This document shows positions 25,231 to 33,814 of a stretch of 64,000 bases of DNA, one piece after another. The translations under genes and the position numbers were made by a program. The notes beneath the pieces were generated by a model, which ran no database searches, was not told the origin of the DNA, and saw nothing but the letters and a program-made list of their open reading frames with translations. The DNA comes from Sodaliphilus pleomorphus. Its GTDB lineage: Bacteria > Bacteroidota > Bacteroidia > Bacteroidales > Muribaculaceae. The stretch lies in NCBI RefSeq assembly GCF_009676955.1, contig NZ_CP045696.1:3229501-3293500 (forward strand), in the 5' to 3' direction. Within the stretch, counting starts at the first letter, position 1. Each line of letters begins with the position of its first letter.

Positions 25231-26109
25231 ATGGATGCGAGTGAATTAATATCTAAAGTCAGGAAAATAGAAATCAAGGCCAAGGGTTTGTCGCAGAATG
25301 TGTTTGCTGGCGAGTACCATTCGGCTTTCAAAGGGCGCGGCATGACCTTCAGCGAAGTGCGTGAGTACCAGTATGGCGACGATGTGCGCGACATTGACTG
25401 GAATGTGACTGCACGCAGCAATCGCCCCTATGTCAAAGTCTACGAGGAGGAACGTGAGCTCACTGTCATGTTGCTTGTAGATGTGAGCGGAAGCCAGGAC
25501 TTTGGCGCCGTGGGCGATTCAAAGCGGGAAATGATGACCCAGGTTGCTGCCACTCTTGCCTTTTCGGCTATCGAGAACAACGACAAGGTGGGCGTGATTT
25601 TCTTCAGCGACAAGATAGAAAAATTCATTCCGCCCAAGAAGGGACGCAAGCACATCCTGCTTGTTTTGCGCGAGCTGCTCGACTTCACACCCGAGAGCAA
25701 GGGCACCGACTTGAACCGCGCTTTGGAGTTTCTCACCAGTGCCCTCAAGCGTCGGTGCACAGCCTTCTTGATAAGTGATTTTATAGATGAGCACGACTAT
25801 TACAAGGCTTTGTCGATAGCCAACAGCAAGCACGATGTGATAGCCATTCAAGTCTATGATAAGCGTGAGGCCACGATGCCCAATGTGGGCTTGATGCGAG
25901 TAGCCGATGCCGAGAACGGCGCCGAGCGTTGGGTCGACACTGGCAGCAAGCATGTGCGTCAGGCTTTTGACCGCTGGTGGTACAAGCGCCAGCTCAACAT
26001 GAGCGACACGTTGCGCCGCAGTCGCGTCGACCTGGCCTCGATTGCTACCGACGAGGACTATGTAAAAGCCCTCATGGGCATGTTCAAGCGTCGGGTTGTT
26101 ACACATTAG
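25231..26109 (+). CDS. DUF58 domain protein of the bat cluster
   Basis: A 292-residue cytoplasmic protein with the DUF58 core GRGMTFSEVREYQYGDDVRD followed by IDWNVTAR and a VWA-like metal-site region VDVSGSQDFG. These proteins always accompany MoxR ATPases. Start is ATG 25231 (MDASELISKVRK); an in-frame upstream codon at 25159 would add 24 residues unlike the family. It is 25 bases upstream of the next gene. Confidence 0.92.
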   Translation: MDASELISKVRKIEIKAKGLSQNVFAGEYHSAFKGRGMTFSEVREYQYGDDVRDIDWNVTARSNRPYVKVYEEERELTVMLLVDVSGSQDFGAVGDSKREMMTQVAATLAFSAIENNDKVGVIFFSDKIEKFIPPKKGRKHILLVLRELLDFTPESKGTDLNRALEFLTSALKRRCTAFLISDFIDEHDYYKALSIANSKHDVIAIQVYDKREATMPNVGLMRVADAENGAERWVDTGSKHVRQAFDRWWYKRQLNMSDTLRRSRVDLASIATDEDYVKALMGMFKRRVVTH

Positions 26110-26134
26110 TCTGTTTCAACTTTAATGATGAAAG

Positions 26135-27136
26135 ATGAAATCATATAAAAAATATCTCACGTTATGCTTGGCTATGCTTGTCATGCCCGTATGGGCAATG
26201 GCGGGCAATGCCACCCTCACAGCCAAAATCGACACCCTGCATGTACTCATGGGCAAGACTCGTGTGGTGTCGCTCCAGCTGGTGAAGGACAAGAGCATGA
26301 GAGGGGAGTTTTTGTGCGACAAGGTCGACACGGTCAATGCACATGTCGAGATTGCGCACAGGCCCACACCCAAAGTGACCTCACTGGGAAGCGACCGCGA
26401 GCAAATCGATAAGCAACTCGTGATTCAGGCTTTTGAACCAGGCGAGTATTCGGTTGGACCATTTGTTTATATTGCTGGTCGCGACACATTGAAATCCAAC
26501 GTGTTGCGATTGCGTGTCGACTCGATAAAAGTGAATGAGAAGGGCGATATCAAGGATTTTGCTCCAGTCATCAAGCCACCCTACAAGTTCTTTGACTGGG
26601 TGCCCGATTTTGTCACTCACTTGTGGTGGCTGTGGCTCTTGGGCGCTATCCTTGCTGCTGCCACGTGGTACTACTATAAGTTTATGCGCAAGGGCAAGAA
26701 CCCCTTTAAGCGGGAGAAGAAGCGTCTTCCCCCTTACGAGGAGGCCATGCAGCGTCTCGCGTTGCTCAAGGCCCAGCAGCTGTGGCAGAACAACCAAGAA
26801 AAGGAATACTACACAGGTCTCACCGATATATTGCGAGTGTATATCGACCGTCGTTTCCACGTCAACGCCGTTGAAATGACATCAACCCAAATCATCGAGT
26901 CGCTCAAGCAGAACCCCGAGACCAAACTTGTAAACGACCAGCTGAGCGAGATACTTGCCATGGCCGATTTCGTGAAATTTGCAGGCCAGCGTCCCCTTGC
27001 CGACGACAATGAGCGTTCGATGGCTCGGGCTGAGAATTTTGTGGAGGCTACAAAGCCTGTTGTGGTTGTGGCACATGGAGAAGAAGACAGTGTCGCAGCC
27101 TCAGATTATGAAACAGGAAAGGAGGCAACAAAATAA
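26135..27136 (+). CDS. Bat-cluster membrane protein, BatD-like short form
   Basis: A 333-residue protein with a signal peptide (cleavage near AMA-GN), a short beta-rich periplasmic region (about 25-140), one membrane helix (about 161-182, HLWWLWLLGAILAAATWYYY) and a cytoplasmic tail. It occupies the third place in the aerotolerance cluster, between DUF58 and batA, where Bacteroidetes carry a protein of this layout. Its role is unknown but presumably structural. Its stop overlaps the batA start by one base (TAATG). Confidence 0.8.
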   Translation: MKSYKKYLTLCLAMLVMPVWAMAGNATLTAKIDTLHVLMGKTRVVSLQLVKDKSMRGEFLCDKVDTVNAHVEIAHRPTPKVTSLGSDREQIDKQLVIQAFEPGEYSVGPFVYIAGRDTLKSNVLRLRVDSIKVNEKGDIKDFAPVIKPPYKFFDWVPDFVTHLWWLWLLGAILAAATWYYYKFMRKGKNPFKREKKRLPPYEEAMQRLALLKAQQLWQNNQEKEYYTGLTDILRVYIDRRFHVNAVEMTSTQIIESLKQNPETKLVNDQLSEILAMADFVKFAGQRPLADDNERSMARAENFVEATKPVVVVAHGEEDSVAASDYETGKEATK

Positions 27137-28131
27137 TGATGAATTTAGCACATCCTGGCTACTTGTGGCTGTTTTTGCTTTTCATCCCGCTCATTGCATG
27201 GTATGTGTGGTGCGAGAAGCATGGCAGTGCCAGCCTTAGGCTGTCGTCGACCTCTGCTTTTTCCAGCACGGGTACCAGCTGGAAAATATGGGTGAAACAC
27301 CTCATGTTTGGCTTCAAACTGGCTGCTTTGGGCTGCCTCATTGTGATACTGTGCCGGCCGCAGACCTACGACCGCTGGGCAACGAGCGATGCCGAAGGCA
27401 CCGATATCGTGATGGCTGTCGACATCTCGGCCAGCATGCTGTCGAAGGATTTAAAGCCCAATCGGCTGGAGGCCGCCAAGCAAGTGGCCAAAGACTTTGT
27501 GATGAAACGTCAGAACGATGAGATAGGTCTTGTCATCTTTGCCGGCGACGGCTTTACTCAAGTACCGATGACTACCGACAATGCACTGCTCGTGAATGCA
27601 ATCGGAGAGCTCGATGTGCGCATGCTCGACAGCAATGGCACTGCCATAGGCGACGGTATTGCCACAGCCATCAATCGCATCAAGGGCGGTAAAGCAAAGT
27701 CGAAGAGCATCATCCTGATTACCGATGGCACCAACAACACAGGCGTTGTCGCTCCGCTCACGGCGGCTCAGATTGCTGCTCGCGACTCAATACGCATCTA
27801 CACCATAGGTGTGGGCACACGCGGCACCGCGCTCACCCCCTATGCTCAGGATTTTGCAGGCAACTTGCTCTACAAGCCCATGCCGGTAACTATCGATGAG
27901 CCCACCTTGCAGCGCATAGCCTCAATCACTGGCGGCAAGTATTTTCGGGCTACTGGCAATGGGGTGTTGAATAATATATTTAATGAGATTGACAAGTTGG
28001 AGAAAACAAAAATCGACGTGCAGCACTTCAGCAACACACAAGACAATTATATGCCCTGGGCCTATGCCTTGCTGCTGCTTGTGCTCATCGACATGCTTGT
28101 GGAATACACGGTGCTGCGCCGCGTTCCGTAG
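27136..28131 (+). CDS. batA: BatA, VWA-domain aerotolerance protein
   Basis: Inner-membrane VWA protein. The 331 residues have two N-terminal helices (about 8-22 and 58-76), a VWA domain with the metal site DISASM (about residue 96) and later T and D residues (FAGDGFTQ, LITDGTN), and a final helix at 302-322. In Bacteroides fragilis the Bat proteins increase survival in air; their biochemical action is not established. batB follows 54 bases later. Confidence 0.92.
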   Translation: MMNLAHPGYLWLFLLFIPLIAWYVWCEKHGSASLRLSSTSAFSSTGTSWKIWVKHLMFGFKLAALGCLIVILCRPQTYDRWATSDAEGTDIVMAVDISASMLSKDLKPNRLEAAKQVAKDFVMKRQNDEIGLVIFAGDGFTQVPMTTDNALLVNAIGELDVRMLDSNGTAIGDGIATAINRIKGGKAKSKSIILITDGTNNTGVVAPLTAAQIAARDSIRIYTIGVGTRGTALTPYAQDFAGNLLYKPMPVTIDEPTLQRIASITGGKYFRATGNGVLNNIFNEIDKLEKTKIDVQHFSNTQDNYMPWAYALLLLVLIDMLVEYTVLRRVP

Positions 28132-28185
28132 TTTCCTTCTTTTTGTTACAATTGTTTAATTTAATGAATATAAGGATTTAAGACT

Positions 28186-29235
28186 ATGTTTAGTTTTGCT
28201 AATCCACAATATTTATACCTGCTTCTCTTGCTGCCCATTGTTGCTGTGATATTTTGGGCAGCACGCAGGGGGCGTGCTCGCAACATTGCACGTTTTGGCC
28301 AGCCGGCACTCGTGGCTGGCCTGATGCCTGATGTGTCGCGTTACAAGCCGTGGATCATTCTTTCGCTTCGGTTGCTGTTGCTGGCTTGCGTGGTTGTCAT
28401 CCTGGCACGGCCCAGGGCAGGCGCCAAGCAGACCAATACTACCGTGCATGGTGTAGAGGTGATGGTGTGTGTCGATGTGTCCAACTCGATGAATGCTGCA
28501 GCCGACGACAACATGAGCGAGATAAGCCGTCTGCAACGCAGCAAGATGTTGATGCAGAAACTTATCGACAAGCTCCAGGGCAACAAGGTGGGCCTCATCG
28601 TCTTTGCCGGACAGGCCTACATGCAGATGCCGCTCACGCCCGATGCACAAAGCGCCAAAATGTATCTCAACGAGATAAGCACTACCATGGCCCCCTCGCA
28701 GGGTACCGCCATTGGGGGCGCTATTGCCATGGCCGAGAGCTCGTTTTCCAAGAACCCTCACACGCAGAAGTCGATCATTGTCATTACCGATGGCGAGAAC
28801 TTTGAGGACGATGCTGTGGGAGCCGCTAAGCAGGCTCGCAAGGCAGGCATTCAAGTAAATGTGGTCGGCATAGGTTCGACCAAGGGCTCTCCCATACCCA
28901 CGGCACATGGCTACATGACCGACGATCAAGGCAAGGAGGTGCTCACTCGTCTCGACGAGAGCGACGCCCAGAAGATTGCTGCCGCTGGCAGGGGCGTATA
29001 TGTAAACGGGGCCTCCAACGAGGCTGTCGACGACATTCACCAGGCATTGCAAAAACTGTCGAAGAGCGACTTGGGCTCTTATGTCTATACCCTTGCCGAT
29101 GAGCAATTCCCCGTTTTTGCCTGGATCGCATTGGTGCTTCTCATTGCCCAAATGCTGGTGATTGACCGTAAAAACCCGTGGTTGAAAAAGTACAATTTCT
29201 TTACAAAAGAACAGAAACATGAAACACAAGCTTAA
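28186..29235 (+). CDS. batB: BatB, VWA-domain aerotolerance protein
   Basis: Second VWA protein of the operon, 349 residues. It has N-terminal helices at about 8-24 and 55-75, the metal site DVSNSM near residue 103, FAGQAYMQMPLTP, ITDGENF near 200, and a C-terminal helix near 310-328. Its end overlaps batC by 17 bases, so BatC translation likely depends on it. Together with BatA it is predicted to form a membrane complex acted on by the MoxR ATPase. Confidence 0.92.
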   Translation: MFSFANPQYLYLLLLLPIVAVIFWAARRGRARNIARFGQPALVAGLMPDVSRYKPWIILSLRLLLLACVVVILARPRAGAKQTNTTVHGVEVMVCVDVSNSMNAAADDNMSEISRLQRSKMLMQKLIDKLQGNKVGLIVFAGQAYMQMPLTPDAQSAKMYLNEISTTMAPSQGTAIGGAIAMAESSFSKNPHTQKSIIVITDGENFEDDAVGAAKQARKAGIQVNVVGIGSTKGSPIPTAHGYMTDDQGKEVLTRLDESDAQKIAAAGRGVYVNGASNEAVDDIHQALQKLSKSDLGSYVYTLADEQFPVFAWIALVLLIAQMLVIDRKNPWLKKYNFFTKEQKHETQA

Positions 29236-29995
29236 AATAAGGTTTTGGCCACTGCTCGTGTTGTTGCTCATGCCGTGCACGGTTGTTGCTCAGGCCCAGC
29301 AGCCTGTAACTGTGAAACAGGAACGCAACCATGTGCGTGCCGGCAACCGCCTTTACCAGGCAAAGCGCTACAACGATGCCGAGGTAGAATACCGCAAGGC
29401 TCTTGAGGCCAATCCGCGGTCGGCCATGGCCCAGTTCAATCTGGCCAGTGCGCTCCTGCGCGAGGATGCCGCCAGCGGTGCCAAGGCCCAGCAGCAAGCG
29501 AGCAAGCAGCACAGCGAGGCTGTGCGCCTGCTCACCAACCTGGAAAAGTCGTGCTCTGACCCCGACATTGCCAGCAAATCCAGCTATGACCTGGGCAACT
29601 TGCTCTATAAGCAGCAAAACTACCAGGAGGCAATTGCACACTATGAGCAAGCACTGCGCAAGAACCCCGGCTATGACAATGCCCGTTACAACTTGCGCAT
29701 GGCTCAGCTCAAACTCAAGCAGAGCAAAAACAACAAGCAGAACAAGAACAATAAAAACGACAAAAACAAAGGCAAGAACAAGAACAAGAATAAAGACAAA
29801 AATCAGAACAAGCAAAATCAGCAGAATAAGCAGGATCAAAAGCGCAAACAGCGGCAAGGCGGCATGAGCAGCGATAATATGGACCAGATACTGCGCACGA
29901 TGCAGAATCAGGAGAATGCTACTCGTCAACGCGTTGAGCAGCGCAAGGCACAGATGCAGGCTGGCGAACGTGCCCGCACGCAATACAAATGGTAA
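29219..29995 (+). CDS. batC: BatC, TPR protein with Lys/Asn-rich tail
   Basis: A 258-residue exported protein: signal peptide (cleavage near VVA-QA), two or three TPR repeats (about 30-155, e.g. RLYQAKRYNDAEVEYRKAL and NYQEAIAHYEQAL), then a lysine/asparagine/glutamine low-complexity tract at about 170-215, and a final charged helix. The tract is encoded by A-rich repeats at roughly 29720-29850. TPRs probably scaffold the VWA proteins in the periplasm. It is followed by batD after three bases. Confidence 0.88.
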   Translation: MKHKLKIRFWPLLVLLLMPCTVVAQAQQPVTVKQERNHVRAGNRLYQAKRYNDAEVEYRKALEANPRSAMAQFNLASALLREDAASGAKAQQQASKQHSEAVRLLTNLEKSCSDPDIASKSSYDLGNLLYKQQNYQEAIAHYEQALRKNPGYDNARYNLRMAQLKLKQSKNNKQNKNNKNDKNKGKNKNKNKDKNQNKQNQQNKQDQKRKQRQGGMSSDNMDQILRTMQNQENATRQRVEQRKAQMQAGERARTQYKW

Positions 29996-29998
29996 ACG

Positions 29999-31864
29999 AT
30001 GAATAAACGCAGTTATCACATAGTCGTTGCATTGCTGCTATACCTGACAGCTTCACTGCCAGGTGTGGCTCAGTCGCTCAGGTATGCAGGCGGCGGCAGT
30101 ATGGGCGACAACAAGTTCCAATTGGTTTATGAACTCACGGGTGCTCGTAGCGCAGGGGGCATCGTTCCGCCTGCTATCGACGGGGCTAAGTGCATCTATG
30201 CCTCGGGCGCCGAAAAAATAGGAGAGAGCTCGTCGGTGGTGGTTGTAAACCGCAAGGTTGTTGAAAACACCAGTAGTGGCACCTATCGTTACACACTCAC
30301 CTACAAGGCTGAGAAAACAGGCCGCCTCAAGGTGGGCGTTGCGCAGGCAACTGCCAACGGCCACAAAGTGACTGCGCCAGGCTTGACCGTTGTAGTCTCT
30401 GGCCACGTGCAGCGCGGTCCATCGATTGCACAGCAAGTGGCTGCCATGTCGGGCGGTCCGGTCAACATGGCCGATCCTTTTACCCAGACGGCCAACAAAC
30501 CCATCAGCAACAAGGATCTATATGTGCGCATCGAGATGTCGAAGCCCAAGGTCTACGAGCAGCAGGCTGTGGTGTGCACCATCAAGCTCTATACCAAGTT
30601 TCCGATACGTCCCGAAATCATTCCACTCAAGCAGCCATCGTTCACAGGATTCTTGATTGAGGAGATTCAGAATGTGGGACAAGTCAATATTGAGAATGTG
30701 GGTGGGCAGAATTATTACACCGCTGTGCTCAAGAAGTGCATTCTCTATCCTCAACAGTCGGGCACACTCACTATCAACTCGGGCGAGTTCGATATCACCC
30801 CTGTGCAACGCGATGTGTATGTGGGGCTCAACAGCGCCATCGCAGTGCCTCACGACACCAAGCTGCGCGTGAAGTCAAATTCCGCCAGTGTTCACATTCT
30901 GCCGTTGCCCAATCCTCGTCCTGCCGGCTTTACGGGCGCTGTGGGCAGCTTCTCGGTGAAAACCCAGGTCTCTCCCGCGCAATTGAAAACTTTCCAGCCC
31001 GCCACGTTCACCTATGTGGTAACTGGTTCGGGCAACATCAAGTATATCAAGGCTCCCGATGTGAAATTTCCCAAGGAATTTGACACCTACGATCCACAAA
31101 ACAAAATCAACACCAGTGCCGAGGGCAACGATGTGCGCGGCACGGTCACGTTTACCTACCAGTTTATTCCACAATATGTGGGCAAGTTCAAGATTCCTGC
31201 CAGCGATTTTGTCTACTTCAATCCTGGCACTGGCCGGTATGAAACCATACATGTGCCCGAGCTCACGCTTGATGTGGCCAAGGGGGCAGGCAAGCCGTCG
31301 AGCCACTACAAGAAGATGCAAGACATGATGACCGACATCAATGCCCTGCACAAGGGCGACTTGAATGTGAGCAGGCAACACAGCTACTATATTGCTCAGC
31401 CTGGCTACTGGTTGTGGTTCCTTGTGCCGGCATTGCTTCTTGCTGCCGTGGTCGTCTACTGCCGCAAGTTGTTGCGAGAGCGTGCCGATGTGAAGCTCAT
31501 GCGCACCAAGCGAGCAAGCAAGCTGGCACAGAAGCGTCTCAAGCGTGCCAAGAAGTATATGGCTGCCAGCGACGCCAATGCCTTCTATGCCGAGGTCCTC
31601 AATGCCACATGGGGCTACTTGGGCGACAAGCTCACGATACCGGTATCGGAGTTGAGCAAGGACAATATCGACAGTGAGCTTGAAAAGTATGGTGTTGATG
31701 CCGACTTGCGTACTGCCACCCTTGAGCTGCTCGACAAGTGCGAGTTTGCCCAGTATGCACCTCAGCTTGCAAGTGGCGATTTGAAAACTGTATTTGACCA
31801 GGCGGCCTCGTTGATGGATCGTCTTGAAAGCGTGAAACGCAAAAAGAATATAGCACAATCATGA
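29999..31864 (+). CDS. batD: BatD, oxygen-tolerance protein
   Basis: A 621-residue exported membrane protein: signal peptide ending in GVAQS, then a large beta-sandwich periplasmic region (about 25-455) with the BatD-type pattern KFQLVYELTGA, one membrane helix at about 471-490, and a helical cytoplasmic tail. Family function is unknown beyond its place in the aerotolerance operon. The stop overlaps the batE start (ATGA). Confidence 0.9.
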   Translation: MNKRSYHIVVALLLYLTASLPGVAQSLRYAGGGSMGDNKFQLVYELTGARSAGGIVPPAIDGAKCIYASGAEKIGESSSVVVVNRKVVENTSSGTYRYTLTYKAEKTGRLKVGVAQATANGHKVTAPGLTVVVSGHVQRGPSIAQQVAAMSGGPVNMADPFTQTANKPISNKDLYVRIEMSKPKVYEQQAVVCTIKLYTKFPIRPEIIPLKQPSFTGFLIEEIQNVGQVNIENVGGQNYYTAVLKKCILYPQQSGTLTINSGEFDITPVQRDVYVGLNSAIAVPHDTKLRVKSNSASVHILPLPNPRPAGFTGAVGSFSVKTQVSPAQLKTFQPATFTYVVTGSGNIKYIKAPDVKFPKEFDTYDPQNKINTSAEGNDVRGTVTFTYQFIPQYVGKFKIPASDFVYFNPGTGRYETIHVPELTLDVAKGAGKPSSHYKKMQDMMTDINALHKGDLNVSRQHSYYIAQPGYWLWFLVPALLLAAVVVYCRKLLRERADVKLMRTKRASKLAQKRLKRAKKYMAASDANAFYAEVLNATWGYLGDKLTIPVSELSKDNIDSELEKYGVDADLRTATLELLDKCEFAQYAPQLASGDLKTVFDQAASLMDRLESVKRKKNIAQS

Positions 31865-32640
31865 AAAAGATATTATGCATTCTCATCGTCGCTTGCTGCC
31901 TGCCTGTGATTGCTGCAGCTGCCGACAACAACGTGGCACTTGCCGACAGTGCCTATGAGCGCGAGCATTATCAAGAGGCGTTGCAGCGTTATCTCTACGA
32001 GGTAAAAAACCATGGCACATCGAGCGACCTGTTCTACAACATAGGCAACACCTACTATCGCATGCGCGACAACACGCACGCCATACTCTACTATGAGCGT
32101 GCCCTCCAGCTTGACCCATCCAACAGCGATGCACGCGAGAACCTGGACTTTGTGCGTGAGAAGGCTCACATCAGCGAGGATACCGGCGCTTCATTTTTCT
32201 CCGATTTCTTCGAGTCGCTCGTGAGGCGAGAGTCGAGCAACACGTGGGCGGTGATTGCTGCAGTCTCATTCATCTTGTTTCTTGCTGCTGTGGCACTCTA
32301 TCTCTTTGTCGACCAGGTGGCCTTGCGCAAAATCGGTTTTTTTGGAGGTGGTGTGCTCCTGCTTGCCACTGTGCTTGCAGTTGCGAGTGCACTCTACCTG
32401 TATTCTCAAACCAAGAACCAGACCCAGGCCATAGTGATGGTGCCCAGCAGCACGTTGAGCACGGCACCCCATGCCCCGTCGGCACGCGAGGTGGCTTTCA
32501 GCTTGGCCCAGGGCCACAAGGTGTCGATTCAGGACTCTGTCGTCAACAACTCGGGCGTGACAACACAGAAGTGGTATAGGGTTGAGACTGCCGATGATAG
32601 GTCGGCTTGGATCAACGCTGCCGACATTGAGAAAATATAA
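31861..32640 (+). CDS. batE: BatE, TPR and SH3-type protein
   Basis: A 259-residue protein with a signal peptide, TPR repeats at about 25-100 (FYNIGNTYYRMRDNTHAILY), two membrane helices (about 127-150 and 160-180) and a C-terminal bacterial SH3-like domain (VSIQDSVVNNSGVTTQKWY and WINAADIEKI). It is the last canonical bat gene; its start overlaps batD by four bases. A PAP2 phosphatase gene follows after 38 bases and may be cotranscribed. Confidence 0.88.
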   Translation: MKKILCILIVACCLPVIAAAADNNVALADSAYEREHYQEALQRYLYEVKNHGTSSDLFYNIGNTYYRMRDNTHAILYYERALQLDPSNSDARENLDFVREKAHISEDTGASFFSDFFESLVRRESSNTWAVIAAVSFILFLAAVALYLFVDQVALRKIGFFGGGVLLLATVLAVASALYLYSQTKNQTQAIVMVPSSTLSTAPHAPSAREVAFSLAQGHKVSIQDSVVNNSGVTTQKWYRVETADDRSAWINAADIEKI

Positions 32641-32678
32641 ACTTGTTTTTCTCAGAAACCTCATCACATCTCTTTCTT

Positions 32679-33341
32679 ATGCTTCAATATCTGAAATCAA
32701 TCGATGCACAGCTGTTTATGGCCATCAACAGCGCTCATTGTCCCTATATCGACAACTTCATGTGGACGGTGAGTACCAAGTACTCGTGTGTGCTCATTGC
32801 GCTTGCACTGCTCTATGTGTTGTATCTCAAGGGGTGGAAGCAGATGCTTGTGGCACTGGGTGCCGTTGCGCTCGTTGTGCTGCTGGCCGACCAGGTGTCG
32901 TCGAGCATCATCAAGCCCATGGTTGAGCGATTGCGCCCGTCGCATGACCCGGCATTGGCGGGCATGGTGCACGCCGTTAACGGATATGTTGGCGGCCAGT
33001 TTGGCTTTGTGTCGAGTCATGCTGCCAATAACTTTGGGGTTGCATTGCTTGTTTCACTGTTCTTGCGCAACCGCTGGGCCACGATATCCTTGATGTTGTG
33101 GGCCCTGCTCGTGAGTTATAGTCGCATCTACCTGGGCGTGCATTTCCCTGGCGACATTTTGGGAGGCATCGTTGTGGGTCTGGGTGCAGGATGGCTGGTA
33201 TATGCCTTGTGGCGCTGGCTGCAAGGCAAGTATGACTATGGCGGCCCGCGTCGGCTTTTCAATGCCTGCGATGCACAGGTCGTGGCAGGTTCGGTGCTTT
33301 GTAATGTGTTGATAATAGCAATAATTGCTGCTTTTGGGTGA
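32679..33341 (+). CDS. PAP2-family membrane phosphatase
   Basis: An integral membrane phosphatase of 220 residues that probably dephosphorylates lipids such as undecaprenyl pyrophosphate or lipid A. The three PAP2 motifs are visible: KPMVERLRP, SSHAAN (in place of PSGH) and SRIYLGVHFPGD. Five or six membrane helices. I chose ATG 32679 over an upstream TTG at 32643, since family members start just before the IDAQLF segment. Substrate unknown. Confidence 0.9.
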   Translation: MLQYLKSIDAQLFMAINSAHCPYIDNFMWTVSTKYSCVLIALALLYVLYLKGWKQMLVALGAVALVVLLADQVSSSIIKPMVERLRPSHDPALAGMVHAVNGYVGGQFGFVSSHAANNFGVALLVSLFLRNRWATISLMLWALLVSYSRIYLGVHFPGDILGGIVVGLGAGWLVYALWRWLQGKYDYGGPRRLFNACDAQVVAGSVLCNVLIIAIIAAFG

Positions 33342-33451
33342 GATTTGCTTGAAAATAATGGTAGAAAAGTTTTGTTTATCGCAACTTTCTTACTAATTTT
33401 ATAGCACTAATTTAAATTTAAATCATTAACTAACTAAAAAGATATTCAATC

Positions 33452-33706
33452 ATGCCAAAGACCATTTCTTTCAACGAACTTCGCCGTATCAAGGACAGCC
33501 TGCCCGCGGGTTCAATACATGTGATTGCCGATAAGTTGAACATGACGGTTCAATCAGTGAGAAACTATTTCGGTGGTTCCAATTATGAATATGGCACCAA
33601 CATGGGCGTGCACATAGAACCAGGGCCCGACGGAGGATATGTAATTCTCGACGATACCAAAATATTGGATATGGCTCAGGAAATACTCGAAAAGAAAAAA
33701 GTCTGA
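33452..33706 (+). CDS. Small conserved HTH-like protein
   Basis: An 84-residue basic-to-neutral protein. Residues 17-40 (AGSIHVIADKLNMTVQSVRNYF) look like a helix-turn-helix, suggesting DNA binding. The middle is glycine-rich (GGSNYEYGTNMG) and the end is a helix with EILEKKK. It appears to be a conserved Bacteroidales protein without a named family. It has its own terminator at 33732-33788. Confidence 0.7.
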   Translation: MPKTISFNELRRIKDSLPAGSIHVIADKLNMTVQSVRNYFGGSNYEYGTNMGVHIEPGPDGGYVILDDTKILDMAQEILEKKKV

Positions 33707-33731
33707 GTCACTCTGGTCGATGTCATAGAAT

Positions 33732-33788
33732 GCATGGAACACCTCCCGCCTGGAAACAAAAACGGGAACAGAGTTCCATGCTTTTTTT
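33732..33788 (+). terminator. Terminator after the small HTH-like gene
   Basis: GCATGGAAC (33732-33740) pairs with GTTCCATGC (33773-33781), with an inner CCCG/CGGG pair (33745-33748, 33763-33766), followed by seven T residues. Confidence 0.85.
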
Positions 33789-33814
33789 AGTTTTATAATA
33801 AAATTTTGTTTTTA

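Noticed and set aside
29720..29850. A-rich repeat considered as CRISPR or satellite
   Set aside because: It is the coding sequence of the Lys/Asn-rich tract of BatC; units are irregular and no spacers exist.
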